Shown here: one piece after another, positions 30,585-38,864 of the stretch
Position numbering within the stretch: position 1 is the stretch's first letter
How the letters are laid out: every line of letters begins with the position of its first letter
Source: Candidatus Latescibacterota bacterium
GTDB taxonomy: Bacteria; Latescibacterota; UBA2968; UBA8231
Direction of reading: 5' to 3'
DNA: 44,930 nt
Assembly (NCBI GenBank): GCA_022827835.1
Contig: JAJEIO010000050.1
Span: 1 to 44,930 of the forward strand
The notes under the pieces: model-generated
The model's input: the letters and a program-made list of their open reading frames with translations, nothing else
Database searches by the model: none
What the model was told of the DNA's origin: nothing
Translations under genes and position numbers: made by a program

Positions 30585-30907
30585 GGCAGTATCTCCTTTG
30601 CACGTTGTAGTGCCAAATTAATTTCTTGGCGAGGCGTTTTTTGTGTCTTCTTGATAAAGATTCTCACCACTACGATCCGTTTGTTTTTTACGACGACATA
30701 CAACGCTCGTGATGTCCCGTCCTTGCCGTTCAGGCGCATTTCCCAAAGCGGGCCGGTTAGGTGTCTGATGTGCGGTATGCCCATGCGCTCTAGGCCTACC
30801 GCCCCAATTAACTCGCAGGTACGGACGAACCGTGCTCGCATATCAACAGGGAGGGCATTAAGCTCCGCGTCCACAGTCTTACTCAATGTTTCAACGCTCC
30901 AGCTCAC
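30581..30907 (-). CDS. RelE/HigB-type toxin (Gp49-like)
   Basis: 108 residues of the phage-derived Gp49-like/HigB family: core HIRHLTGPLWEMRLNGKDGT followed by SRALYVVVKNKRIVVVRIFI and KKTQKTPRQEI, the usual RelE-fold strands and basic residues. Such toxins cut mRNA on the ribosome. It begins with GTG at 30907, only 2 bases from the palindromic operator, so there is no room for a ribosome site and the transcript may be leaderless. The antitoxin gene overlaps its end. The pair sits with a methylase remnant between two paralogous glycosyltransferase genes, suggesting arrival by transfer. Confidence 0.88.
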   Translation of the reverse strand: MSWSVETLSKTVDAELNALPVDMRARFVRTCELIGAVGLERMGIPHIRHLTGPLWEMRLNGKDGTSRALYVVVKNKRIVVVRIFIKKTQKTPRQEINLALQRAKEILP

Positions 30908-30909
30908 GA

Positions 30910-30939
30910 CATCAGCATAGCATATTTGCTATGCTGATG
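30910..30939. promoter_or_regulatory. Perfect palindromic operator of the toxin-antitoxin pair
   Basis: CATCAGCATAGCA (30910-30922) and TGCTATGCTGATG (30927-30939) are exact complements around TATT. It lies 2 bases before the toxin start and overlaps likely -10 sequence (TATGCT on the minus strand, with TTGCAT 17 bases before). Autoregulation by the antitoxin or complex is the usual mechanism. Confidence 0.75.
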
Positions 30940-30992
30940 CAATTTGCAAAGTTCTTCGCAGCCTTCATTCAATGCCTATCAATGCTTCCCGA

Positions 30993-31199
30993 CTACGTCC
31001 TTCTCCGTCGCTTCGGCTTGGCCTTGGCCGTCAGCGGCACCAGCATTTTTTCGTACAGCCCAAATAGATGTTCGATGCGCTCGCGGTCGGAAGTGAAAGT
31101 GCTCCGGCGGTAGAGTCTATCGACGGCGTGGTCGAGGGCTTGGTGTACTTTGCGGAGATCGGCGAGCGTTGTGTCGGGGCGGGCAGTACAGCGGCCAAG
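30993..31199 (-). pseudogene. C-terminal remnant of a DNA methyltransferase
   Basis: A 68-codon open stretch without a start codon reads PDTTLADLRKVHQALDHAVD, then RLYRR, FTSDRERIEHLF, GLYEKM and a Lys/Arg-rich end. This matches the C-terminal tail of large class I SAM-dependent DNA methylases (YeeA/MmeI-like restriction-modification or defence enzymes), as far as I can recall the family. A stop codon (31200-31202) and the promoterless start of the glycosyltransferase cut it off, so the catalytic part is gone. It is probably left from a defence or mobile region that also carried the neighbouring toxin-antitoxin genes. Confidence 0.55.
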
Positions 31200-31216
31200 T
31201 CAAAGGATCAGGAGCC

Positions 31217-33193
31217 ATGCCAGCACCGGGAATTCCGGCTATATTGATTAGTATGCAGATCATAGGTATCGGCGCGGCACAGCTAAGGCGGGAAGGAGTC
31301 ATCCTCTGGGCGGTTCTAATCGCCGCTCTCGGCGTGCGCCTAGCCTATCTTTATCAAGCGGTTGACACGCCGCTCTTCGACGTCCTCCTGATCGACTCCG
31401 AATTCTACGACCGCCGCGCCCGGGCCATTGTCGCGGGCGATTGGCTGGGCGACCAGCCTTTTTTTATGAATCCGTTTTACTCCTACTTTTTGGCCGCCAT
31501 TTACGCGCTGTTGGGTGCTGAATACTGGTGGGTTGGTTTGGTGCAGGCGGCGCTGGGGACGGGTAGCTGCTATTTGATCTATGCGCTGGGTCGGAAACTG
31601 TGGAACGCGCAAATTGGCCTGTTGGCTGCTGGCATGGCGGCGATCTACCAGCCGTATGTGTTCTACGACGGGGCGCTGCTGACCGCCGCGCCGATCACCT
31701 TTTTGAATCTCGCGGCCCTGTATTGCTTGGCACACGCGCAAGGTGCGGCGCGTTGGCTGTTGGCTGCGGGCTTGCTGTTGGGGCTGTCGGCTACGGCGCG
31801 GCCCATAGTCTTGCTATTTGTCGCGGTGGTTGCGGGCTGGTTTGTCGCGCAGTGGGGACGGCGCGGTTGGCGGCAGTGGGGGTTGATGGCCGTGGGCTGT
31901 GGTCTCGTAGTGGGCGCGGTGGCTTGCCGCAATTATCTCGTCGGAGGGGAGTGGCTGCTGACCACGTCCTCAGCCGGGATGAACTTCTACGTGGGCAACC
32001 ACCCCGAAGCCAACGGCATCTACGCGCAGGTCGATTTTCTGCCCAGCGCCGAGCCGGATTTGGAGCGCGAAGCATTTATCCGCGAGGCCGAGGTGCGCAC
32101 GGGCCGAGAGCTAACCCCGGCTCAGGCATCCAGATACTGGCTTGTGGCTGGCTTGCGCTTTGCCGTGGAAAATCCCCTCGCATATCTGGCTCTACAAGGC
32201 CGCAAATTCTACATGTTCTGGAACGGGGTCGAGGCGCAAAACAATCTGAGTCTGTATTTGGCGCGGGATTTTGTACCCTTGTTGCGTTGGTGCGTTCTGG
32301 GGTGGGGACTGGTGGCCCCGCTGGCGGTCGTGGGCTGGGCTACTAGTCGTCGTTCTTCTCTGCTCGATCTGTATCTGGCGAGCTATCTGGCCGCGTGCCT
32401 GCTGTTTTTCACGTCCTCGGAATACCGCCTACCCGTCGTGCCAGTGATTTTGCTCTACGCCGCTTGTTGGATTGCGAATATTGCGACTTGGGTAGGGGGT
32501 GGTTCGCATCGTCGGTTGCTGGGGGCGTGCCTGTTGGTGGCCTTGGTCGCGCTGCCGATTAATTATCGAGACGCAGGGGCTGAGCGGCTGACCCGCAAAC
32601 GGGTCGATTACTACAATTTCGGTGCCTTGTACCAACGCCGAGGGGATTGGGCGGCGGCCGAGAGCATGTTCCGCGAGGCGCTACGCATCGACCCGTCCTT
32701 TGCTCCCGCCGCTTCTGGCCTAACAGCCGTATTGGCGCAGCAAGAAGGCGGCGATTCGGACATCCAACGCGGGTTGGATTTCTTCGGCGCTGGGGAGTAC
32801 GAGGCGGCGATTGCAGTCTTTAGTCGCGCCCGGCCCTCGCCCGGCCTACACAACAACCTCGGTCTGTGCTATTATCGCCTCGGTCAATGGGCCGAGGCTG
32901 CCGCACATTTTCACAAGGCCCTCGCGCTCGATGCTAGCTATGCCCGAGCGCATTTTAATCTCGGCCTGGTATATGCCAAGCAGGGTGATGACCAAGCCGC
33001 GGCGGATGCCTTTGCCCAAGCACTCGAACTCGACCCCGACCACGCCCAAGCGCACTATCGGCGCGGGGAAGTGCTTTTGCGCTTGGGGCGTCCCCGCGAA
33101 GCAGAAACTCACTGGGCATTTTTGCGCGCGCGCGATCCCGACGACGCGCGTTTGCAGGCTAAAATCGATTCCATGATGCAGGCCAACCCTTGA
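31217..33193 (+). CDS. GT-C-type membrane glycosyltransferase with C-terminal TPR domain
   Basis: 658 residues from the ATG at 31217 (AAGGA 9 bases upstream). In-frame starts at 31169 and 31253 are less likely. About eleven membrane helices cover residues 15-450. The first loop has VLLIDSEFYDRRARAIVAGD and FFMNPFYSYFLAAIY, the GT39-like pattern for polyprenyl-phosphate-sugar transferases. Residues about 461-650 are tetratricopeptide repeats (LHNNLGLCYYRLGQWAEAAA, AHFNLGLVYAKQGDDQAAAD). TPRs fused to a GT-C core suggest a scaffold for glycosylating surface or exported proteins. The stop overlaps the UvrA-like gene by 4 bases. N-terminal similarity to 28223-30271 indicates common ancestry. Confidence 0.8.
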   Translation: MPAPGIPAILISMQIIGIGAAQLRREGVILWAVLIAALGVRLAYLYQAVDTPLFDVLLIDSEFYDRRARAIVAGDWLGDQPFFMNPFYSYFLAAIYALLGAEYWWVGLVQAALGTGSCYLIYALGRKLWNAQIGLLAAGMAAIYQPYVFYDGALLTAAPITFLNLAALYCLAHAQGAARWLLAAGLLLGLSATARPIVLLFVAVVAGWFVAQWGRRGWRQWGLMAVGCGLVVGAVACRNYLVGGEWLLTTSSAGMNFYVGNHPEANGIYAQVDFLPSAEPDLEREAFIREAEVRTGRELTPAQASRYWLVAGLRFAVENPLAYLALQGRKFYMFWNGVEAQNNLSLYLARDFVPLLRWCVLGWGLVAPLAVVGWATSRRSSLLDLYLASYLAACLLFFTSSEYRLPVVPVILLYAACWIANIATWVGGGSHRRLLGACLLVALVALPINYRDAGAERLTRKRVDYYNFGALYQRRGDWAAAESMFREALRIDPSFAPAASGLTAVLAQQEGGDSDIQRGLDFFGAGEYEAAIAVFSRARPSPGLHNNLGLCYYRLGQWAEAAAHFHKALALDASYARAHFNLGLVYAKQGDDQAAADAFAQALELDPDHAQAHYRRGEVLLRLGRPREAETHWAFLRARDPDDARLQAKIDSMMQANP

Positions 33194-35307
33194 ACGCTAC
33201 TCTTTGTGTACGCGGTGCCCGGACAGGCGGTCTGGCCAATGTCGATATGGACTTGCCGTTGGGCCGGATTATTTGCTTTACCGGCCGCAGTAGTAGCGGC
33301 CGCCGCGCCATGGCCTTAGACATCCTGTACGCGGAGAGCCGTCGGCGCTATATGCAGGCTTTGTCTCCGACCGAACGCGAGAGCGTCAGCGGAACGGCGC
33401 GTGCCGATGTGGACGAGATCTCGGGCTTGCCGCCGGCCATATACTTGGGGTCACCACTCCGTGGGCGCACGGTGGGGGACTACTTGCAGCTAGACGGGAT
33501 CTTGGCACAGATCATGCTGGAAGAGGGACAGATACACTGCATCGAATGCGGGGGCGATTGTCTCAGCTATGCGGCCGATGAAGTCGAGCGCGAAGTCGCC
33601 CGCGTCCATCCAGACACCCGCTGTTTGGTACTGGCCCCTTTGACTCTAAAAAATAAAGGGATGTGGCAACAGCTCGTACAGGCTGGGTTTACGCGAGTCG
33701 CAATCGACGGCCAGATTCAGCGGTTGGAAGGCGATGGGCCAGCATTGCCGAGCGGCGAAAGCGAGGTACACGTCGTGATAGACCGCTTGGTGCCGGACCC
33801 GAATGCCAGCGTGCGCTTTTTGGAAGCTGTGCGCGTGAGCCGCTCGATTTCCTCGGGGCAGACGGTGGTTTGGGTGGACGGGGCCAGCGAGATGATGCAC
33901 TTGAACCAGCAGCCAACCTGCGGCGAGTGCGGTCGCCAGTACGAACCGCTAGCTGCGGCTGACTTCGGCGTGGGTCAGCCTTTGGCTGGTCAAGTGACTC
34001 TGCACGGTCGCACCATGGACGAACTAATGGACGCTCCCCTCAGCTTGGTTCGCAATTGGCTGGACGAGACTCAGGGGCACGCCAAAGTAGAGGCCGCACT
34101 CACCGAGGCTTGCGGTTTGGAACTGGGGCACCTGCCGTTGAGCCGTCGGCTCGAATCGCTGGCGGCTGGCGAGTGGCAGCGACTGCAGTTGGGGTCCTGT
34201 CTCAGCAGCGGCCTGACGGGCATCTTCTACATTTTGGAAGGTTTGGGCAACCAATTGTCAGGAGAAATGCTGGATGTGGTCTCAGCGGGTCTGCGCCGAC
34301 TGGTCGCTGGTGGCAATACCGCGCTGTTGTTGGATCACACGCCTGCACTCGTGGCGGTCGCGGACGAAGTCTGGGCGTTTGCAGGAGGGCGAGTCCAGGT
34401 AGGGGAGCCGACTGAAATAGAGCGGGATGAAGCGGATGAAAAGCGGGTCACTGAGAAAGTTACGCTGGCATTGACCATCCGCGGGGACGGTGTGGTCGGG
34501 CCGCTTGCTATCGAACTGCCGCACGGAAAGTTGACCTGCGTATGCGGCCCTTCCGGCAGTGGCAAAACCCGCTTTCTGCAAGAAGTCTTGCTGCCGCTGC
34601 TCAAGGGACGGTCCGTCGAGTACGCTGCTGTGAGCACGCCGAGAAACAGCCGAGTTGTAACGGTGGAAGCCCCGAGCGGCAAGGCCACGGTTTTGGAAGG
34701 GCTGGGCCTTTTCGAGCGCGTAGCCGACCTGTACGCCGCATCACCAGCGGCAGCAGCGCGCGGCTGGGGTCGGGAGACCTTCCTGTTGGATCGACCGGGA
34801 GGCCGCTGTCCTGGCTGTGAAGGCCGCGGCCAATGCTACTTCGATTTGGAGTTTCTGGAGGATATAGCACTGATGTGCACCGCTTGCGAAGGCCGCAGGT
34901 ACCGAGACGAGATCTGCGAAGTGACCTTGCGCGGTGCGAGCATCGCCGATGTGTTGGGCATGACTTTGGAACAGGCTGGTGCCCATTTTGCCCGACACGA
35001 CCCAATCCGCTCGCGTCTAGAGGCAGCAGTCGGCTGCGGTCTTGGCTATCTGCTCTTGGGACAGGAGGTGCAGGAACTGGAGCGGGGGGAGTGGTTGCGG
35101 TTGCGGCTGGCGCTCGAATCGACGCGGGCGGCCCAGCGCACTTGGATGCTAATCGACGACCCGGCCAGCGGCGACCACCCAGAAGATGTGCGGGCACTGG
35201 TTGCGGCCTTGCGGGGGCTGGTAGACCGAGGAGCCACAGTCGTCGTCGCCGACCAGCATCCAACGGTAAAGGCGGCGGCGGATTGGGTCGTGGATTTGAC
35301 GCGCTAA
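33190..35307 (+). CDS. UvrA-like ABC protein with degenerate first ATP site
   Basis: 705 residues from a TTG that overlaps the preceding stop (TTGA). UvrA landmarks are clear: VRGARTGGLANVDMDLP (7-23), YAESRRRYMQALSP (47-60), zinc pairs CIEC (117-120), CGEC (244-247), CPGC (540-543) and CTAC (563-566). But Walker A of site I is GRSSSGRR (32-39; GxSGSGKS expected), Walker B of site I reads FYILEGLG (346-353; LDEP expected), and both LSGGEAQR signatures are changed (LAAGEWQR 324-331; LERGEWLR 630-637). Site II keeps GPSGSGKT (453-460) and IDDP (655-658). At about 705 residues it is much shorter than UvrA (about 940). Probably not the repair enzyme; role unknown. Confidence 0.82.
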   Translation: MNATLCVRGARTGGLANVDMDLPLGRIICFTGRSSSGRRAMALDILYAESRRRYMQALSPTERESVSGTARADVDEISGLPPAIYLGSPLRGRTVGDYLQLDGILAQIMLEEGQIHCIECGGDCLSYAADEVEREVARVHPDTRCLVLAPLTLKNKGMWQQLVQAGFTRVAIDGQIQRLEGDGPALPSGESEVHVVIDRLVPDPNASVRFLEAVRVSRSISSGQTVVWVDGASEMMHLNQQPTCGECGRQYEPLAAADFGVGQPLAGQVTLHGRTMDELMDAPLSLVRNWLDETQGHAKVEAALTEACGLELGHLPLSRRLESLAAGEWQRLQLGSCLSSGLTGIFYILEGLGNQLSGEMLDVVSAGLRRLVAGGNTALLLDHTPALVAVADEVWAFAGGRVQVGEPTEIERDEADEKRVTEKVTLALTIRGDGVVGPLAIELPHGKLTCVCGPSGSGKTRFLQEVLLPLLKGRSVEYAAVSTPRNSRVVTVEAPSGKATVLEGLGLFERVADLYAASPAAAARGWGRETFLLDRPGGRCPGCEGRGQCYFDLEFLEDIALMCTACEGRRYRDEICEVTLRGASIADVLGMTLEQAGAHFARHDPIRSRLEAAVGCGLGYLLLGQEVQELERGEWLRLRLALESTRAAQRTWMLIDDPASGDHPEDVRALVAALRGLVDRGATVVVADQHPTVKAAADWVVDLTR

Positions 35308-35402
35308 AAGTCGCGATGTCGTTGTGACATATTATCTTGCGAGATGTATCGCTCCTATCTATCTTAAATTGGATATAGTTGCTCAAGTAAACGAGGTGAA
35401 TA

Positions 35403-35438
35403 ATGCGGTATCCAAGCCCCGAGAAAGGGGCTTTCTAA
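35403..35438 (+). CDS. Putative 11-residue leader peptide
   Basis: ATG at 35403, preceded by GAGGTG, encodes MRYPSPEKGAF and stops at TAA (35436-35438), whose last base is the first base of the ATG of the CBS gene. Its translation would run through the hairpin at 35414-35433. Prediction from sequence; no family known. Confidence 0.45.
   Translation: MRYPSPEKGAF
35414..35433 (+). promoter_or_regulatory. Hairpin covering the ribosome site of the CBS gene
   Basis: AAGCCCC (35414-35420) pairs with GGGGCTT (35427-35433) around GAGAAA. The GGGG is also the only Shine-Dalgarno candidate for the ATG at 35438, so the stem would hide it unless opened, for example by a ribosome translating the leader peptide. 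Confidence 0.5.
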
Positions 35439-35905
35439 TGAAGGTCGTGCATAAGCTACACGAAGAGATCATTGGCCATCTGGATCTAGATGGGTACGTC
35501 CTGTGCGAGCCGCAGGAGTCGGTTCTTGACGCGCTCAAGAAAATGCGCCACCAACACGTCAGCGCCGTGCTAGTGGAAGAGGGCGGCCGCTTGGTGGGGA
35601 TTTTTACCGAGCGCGATGCACTCACCAAGGTGGCCGACCAGCCGGCGACGTGGACGCGGCCGGTGGCTGAGTTGATGACCCGTGATCCGCACAGCTTGGA
35701 TGCCCAACAGCCGATCAGCAGTGCACTGCGGCTGATGAACGCAGGTGACTATCGCAACGTGCCGATTGTGGATGAAGACGGCCGCATAAGGGGGAATTTG
35801 CCCCAACACGAGGTCATCCGCTTTCTCACCGATCAGTTTCCCGAAGACATTTACAATTTGCCACCCGATCCCGAGCGCATCGCCCGCACCAAAGAGGGCG
35901 CTTGA
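35438..35905 (+). CDS. CBS-domain pair protein upstream of korAB
   Basis: 155 residues from the ATG at 35438; an in-frame GTG at 35324 would add 38 residues without typical content. Two CBS motifs form one Bateman module: the first with VSAVLVEEGGRLVGIFTERD, the second with ALRLMNAGDYRNVPIVDEDG. The TERD end of motif 1 usually contacts adenine nucleotides. Such modules sense AMP, ATP, SAM or NAD(H) and regulate partner proteins. It sits 38 bases before korA, and a related CBS protein follows korB, suggesting energy-state control of the oxidoreductase. A leader peptide and hairpin precede it. Confidence 0.87.
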   Translation: MKVVHKLHEEIIGHLDLDGYVLCEPQESVLDALKKMRHQHVSAVLVEEGGRLVGIFTERDALTKVADQPATWTRPVAELMTRDPHSLDAQQPISSALRLMNAGDYRNVPIVDEDGRIRGNLPQHEVIRFLTDQFPEDIYNLPPDPERIARTKEGA

Positions 35906-35943
35906 GCATGCGCTAGCGGATTTCGATTTAGGAGGTCGTGTGC

Positions 35944-37818
35944 ATGGCCGAAATCGTGGCCCCATCGGCACCTAGGAGTAAGCGAGAATACTCGCAAGAA
36001 GAGCGCCAATCTGTAGTCATCTCATTTTCCGGCGATTCGGGCGATGGGATGCAGCTAACCGGTGGGCAGTTTACCAATACTTCAGCCGTGGTGGGCAACG
36101 ACGTTAGTACCTTTCCCGACATCCCCGCCGAAATTCGCGCTCCGGCTGGGACCATTCCTGGACTGAGCGGCTATCAGGTCAATTTCGCCGCCAATGATCT
36201 CTACACGGCTGGCGACTCGCCCCAAGTGCTAGTGGCGATGAATCCGGCCGCGCTCAAGGCCAATTTGCCCGACCTCGAGCCGGGCGGGACCATCATCGTT
36301 AATACGGATCCGTTCAACCGCAATGGCCTCCGCAAGGCCGGGTACGAGACAAACCCGCTCGAAGACGACAGCCTCAGTGGCTACGACTTACATCCGGTCC
36401 CCTTGACCACGCTGACTCGCAATGCCCTCGCCGATATCGAAGGCATGAGCAACCAAGCCAAGGACATGTGCAAGAATGCCTTTGTCTTGGGCTTGGTGTT
36501 CTGGATGTTCGACCGCCCACTCGACTACACGCTCAAGTTTTACGAGACCAAGTTCGCCGGCCGGCCCGAGGTCGTTGAGGCCAATACGAGGGCTTTAAAA
36601 GCTGGTTACTACTACGGCGAAACGGCCGAAACCTTTCAGACTCAGATCTCGGTGCCGAAGCGGGAGATTGTCGAGCCGGGGGTGTACAAGCGGATCACTG
36701 GCAATGAGGCAATTGTCTTGGGGCTGGTTACGGCCGCACAAAAGGCTGGCAAACCGCTCTTTTACGGCTCGTATCCCATCACGCCGGCCAGCACTATCCT
36801 AGAGGGTTTGTCCGCGCTGAAAAACTTCGACGTGCGGACGTTCCAAGCCGAGGACGAGATCTCAGCTATGGGTTCGGTGATTGGCGCGGCCTTTGCCGGC
36901 AGCCTCGCGGCGACTGCCAGTAGCGGTCCGGGGATCGCGCTCAAGAGCGAGGGGATCAACTTGGCCGTAGTTATGGAATTGCCGTTGGTGGTCATTGACG
37001 TCCAGCGCGGCGGTCCTAGCACGGGCTTGCCCACCAAGACCGAGCAGACCGATTTGCTGGAGGTGCTCTACGGACGCAACGGCGAAAGCCCGATCCCGGT
37101 CATTGCTCCGGCGACCCCAAGCGAATGCTTCGACATGGTCGTCGAGGCCTTCCGCATTGCCATTCGCTACATGACGCCGGTTTTTCTTTTGTCCGACGGG
37201 TACGTGGCCAACAACTCCGAGCCGTGGAAGATACCAGACCCGGATTCGATCGCGGCTATTGATGCCGAGCCGTACACTGATCCCAACGACTACCAACCCT
37301 ACATGCGCGACCCGCAGACCTTGGCCAGGCCCTGGGTCGTGCCGGGGACGCCGGGGATGGAGCATCGAATCGGCGGCTTGGGCAAGCAGGATGTGACGGG
37401 CAATGTCTCCTACGCACCCGAAGACCACGAGCGCATCGTCCACGTCCGGGCCGACAAAATACGCGGCATTGCCGATTTCACTCCCGAGTTGGAAGTAACC
37501 GGCCCCGACCAAGGGGATCTGCTGGTCTTGGGTTGGGGAGGAACTTACGGTGCCATTCGCGCCGCGGTGGAGCAAGTGCGGGACGAGGGCCTCGACGTGG
37601 CCTACGCGCACCTGCGCTACTTGAACCCGTTCCCCCGCAACCTCGGCAACGTGCTCGGCCGCTACAAGCAAGTATTGGTACCCGAGCTAAACCTCGGCCA
37701 ACTGGCTATGTTGGTCCAAGCACACTTTCCCGTGCGCGTCGTCAAGCTGAACAAGGTCCAGGGATGCCCCTTCCAAATTCGGGAAGTGGCTGACAAAATT
37801 CGCCAAGTGCTAAGCTAA
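35944..37818 (+). CDS. korA: 2-oxoacid:ferredoxin oxidoreductase, fused gamma/alpha subunit
   Basis: About 624 residues from the ATG at 35944 (TAGGAGG 7 bases upstream). The N-terminal gamma part (about 22-205) starts SVVISFSGDSGDGMQLTGGQ. The alpha part (about 248-620) holds the YPITPAS motif (277-283), the EDEISAMGSVIGAAFAGS stretch and SSGPGIALKSEG. The fused gamma-alpha order is typical of 2-oxoglutarate:ferredoxin oxidoreductase (KorA), which with KorB makes succinyl-CoA, CO2 and reduced ferredoxin, or runs in reverse. Related enzymes use other 2-oxoacids, so 2-oxoglutarate is probable. korB starts 15 bases later. Cytosolic. Confidence 0.93.
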   Translation: MAEIVAPSAPRSKREYSQEERQSVVISFSGDSGDGMQLTGGQFTNTSAVVGNDVSTFPDIPAEIRAPAGTIPGLSGYQVNFAANDLYTAGDSPQVLVAMNPAALKANLPDLEPGGTIIVNTDPFNRNGLRKAGYETNPLEDDSLSGYDLHPVPLTTLTRNALADIEGMSNQAKDMCKNAFVLGLVFWMFDRPLDYTLKFYETKFAGRPEVVEANTRALKAGYYYGETAETFQTQISVPKREIVEPGVYKRITGNEAIVLGLVTAAQKAGKPLFYGSYPITPASTILEGLSALKNFDVRTFQAEDEISAMGSVIGAAFAGSLAATASSGPGIALKSEGINLAVVMELPLVVIDVQRGGPSTGLPTKTEQTDLLEVLYGRNGESPIPVIAPATPSECFDMVVEAFRIAIRYMTPVFLLSDGYVANNSEPWKIPDPDSIAAIDAEPYTDPNDYQPYMRDPQTLARPWVVPGTPGMEHRIGGLGKQDVTGNVSYAPEDHERIVHVRADKIRGIADFTPELEVTGPDQGDLLVLGWGGTYGAIRAAVEQVRDEGLDVAYAHLRYLNPFPRNLGNVLGRYKQVLVPELNLGQLAMLVQAHFPVRVVKLNKVQGCPFQIREVADKIRQVLS

Positions 37819-37833
37819 AGTAGGGAGATCGAG

Positions 37834-38853
37834 ATGGCCGAAGCAGTTGTAGAGACTAGGTTGAGTCGCAAGGATTTTGTTTCCGATCAAGAAGTCCGCT
37901 GGTGCCCTGGGTGTGGCGACTACGCGATTTTGGCCCAAATGCAAAAGATGCTGCCCGAAGTGGGGGTCGCGCGGGAAGACATCGTGTTCGTCTCTGGGAT
38001 CGGCTGCTCTAGCCGCTTTCCCTACTACATGAATACGTACGGCATTCACTCGATCCACGGGCGCGCGCCCACGATCGCCACGGGAATCAAGACGGCCAAC
38101 CCGGATTTGAGCGTCTGGGTCATCACCGGCGATGGCGACGGGCTCTCGATTGGTGGCAATCACCTACTGCACAGCCTGCGGCGCAATGTCGATCTGAAGA
38201 TTATTCTGTTCAACAACCGCATCTACGGGCTTACCAAGGGCCAGTACTCGCCGACCTCGCTGCTAGGGCACCGCACCACGTCCACCCCCATGGGGTCGAT
38301 CGACTATCCGCTCAATCCCATATCCGTGGCGCTGAGTGCCGAGGCGACCTTTGTGGCCCGCTCGCAGGACACCAATACCAAGCACCTGAGCTACGTGCTC
38401 AAGCGAGCAGCCGAACACAAAGGGGCCGCTTTTGTCGAGATCTATCAAAACTGCGTCGTGCTCAACCCCACGGCTTGGGAGCACACCACGGATTCAGACG
38501 TGCGCGACGACAATATCGTGTTCTTAGAGGAAGGGGAGCCCCTCATCTTTGGCAAGGACCGGGACCGGGGCATCCGCATGAACGGTACTGAGCCCGAGGT
38601 CGTCGCACTCAGCGATGTGGCCCCAGATGAGCTGGTCGTGCATCAAGAGGGGCGCGAAAACGCCAGTTATGCCTATATGCTCAGCCGGATGGAATACCCA
38701 TCGATGCCGCTGCCCTTTGGCGTGCTGCGCGCCCTCGATAGGCCAACGTACACCGAGTTGCTGTTCGACCAAATCGACGCGACGACCCAACAGCGGGGGG
38801 AGGGCGATCTCGCGGCCCTGTTTAGCGCGGGCGATACTTGGGTCGTCGAATAG
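37834..38853 (+). CDS. korB: 2-oxoacid:ferredoxin oxidoreductase, beta subunit
   Basis: 339 residues carrying the TPP and cluster domain. Cys24 and Cys27 (RWCPGCGDY), Cys58 (GIGCSSR) and Cys207 (YQNCVVLNP) are the expected [4Fe-4S] ligands. GDGD (99-102) begins the TPP/Mg2+ motif, which continues to NN (127-128) in FNNRIYGLTKGQ. It pairs with KorA. AGTAGGGAGA precedes the ATG. The zinc-ribbon CBS gene begins 11 bases after its end, completing a CBS-korA-korB-CBS run. Oxygen-sensitive in most relatives, but the window also encodes superoxide and peroxide defence. Confidence 0.94.
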   Translation: MAEAVVETRLSRKDFVSDQEVRWCPGCGDYAILAQMQKMLPEVGVAREDIVFVSGIGCSSRFPYYMNTYGIHSIHGRAPTIATGIKTANPDLSVWVITGDGDGLSIGGNHLLHSLRRNVDLKIILFNNRIYGLTKGQYSPTSLLGHRTTSTPMGSIDYPLNPISVALSAEATFVARSQDTNTKHLSYVLKRAAEHKGAAFVEIYQNCVVLNPTAWEHTTDSDVRDDNIVFLEEGEPLIFGKDRDRGIRMNGTEPEVVALSDVAPDELVVHQEGRENASYAYMLSRMEYPSMPLPFGVLRALDRPTYTELLFDQIDATTQQRGEGDLAALFSAGDTWVVE

Positions 38854-38864
38854 GAGAAAAACCC

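Noticed and set aside
34601..35386. 261-codon minus-strand frame opposite the UvrA-like gene
   Set aside because: Pro/Arg-rich low-complexity product typical of an antisense shadow; the plus-strand protein carries UvrA zinc and ATP motifs over the same bases.
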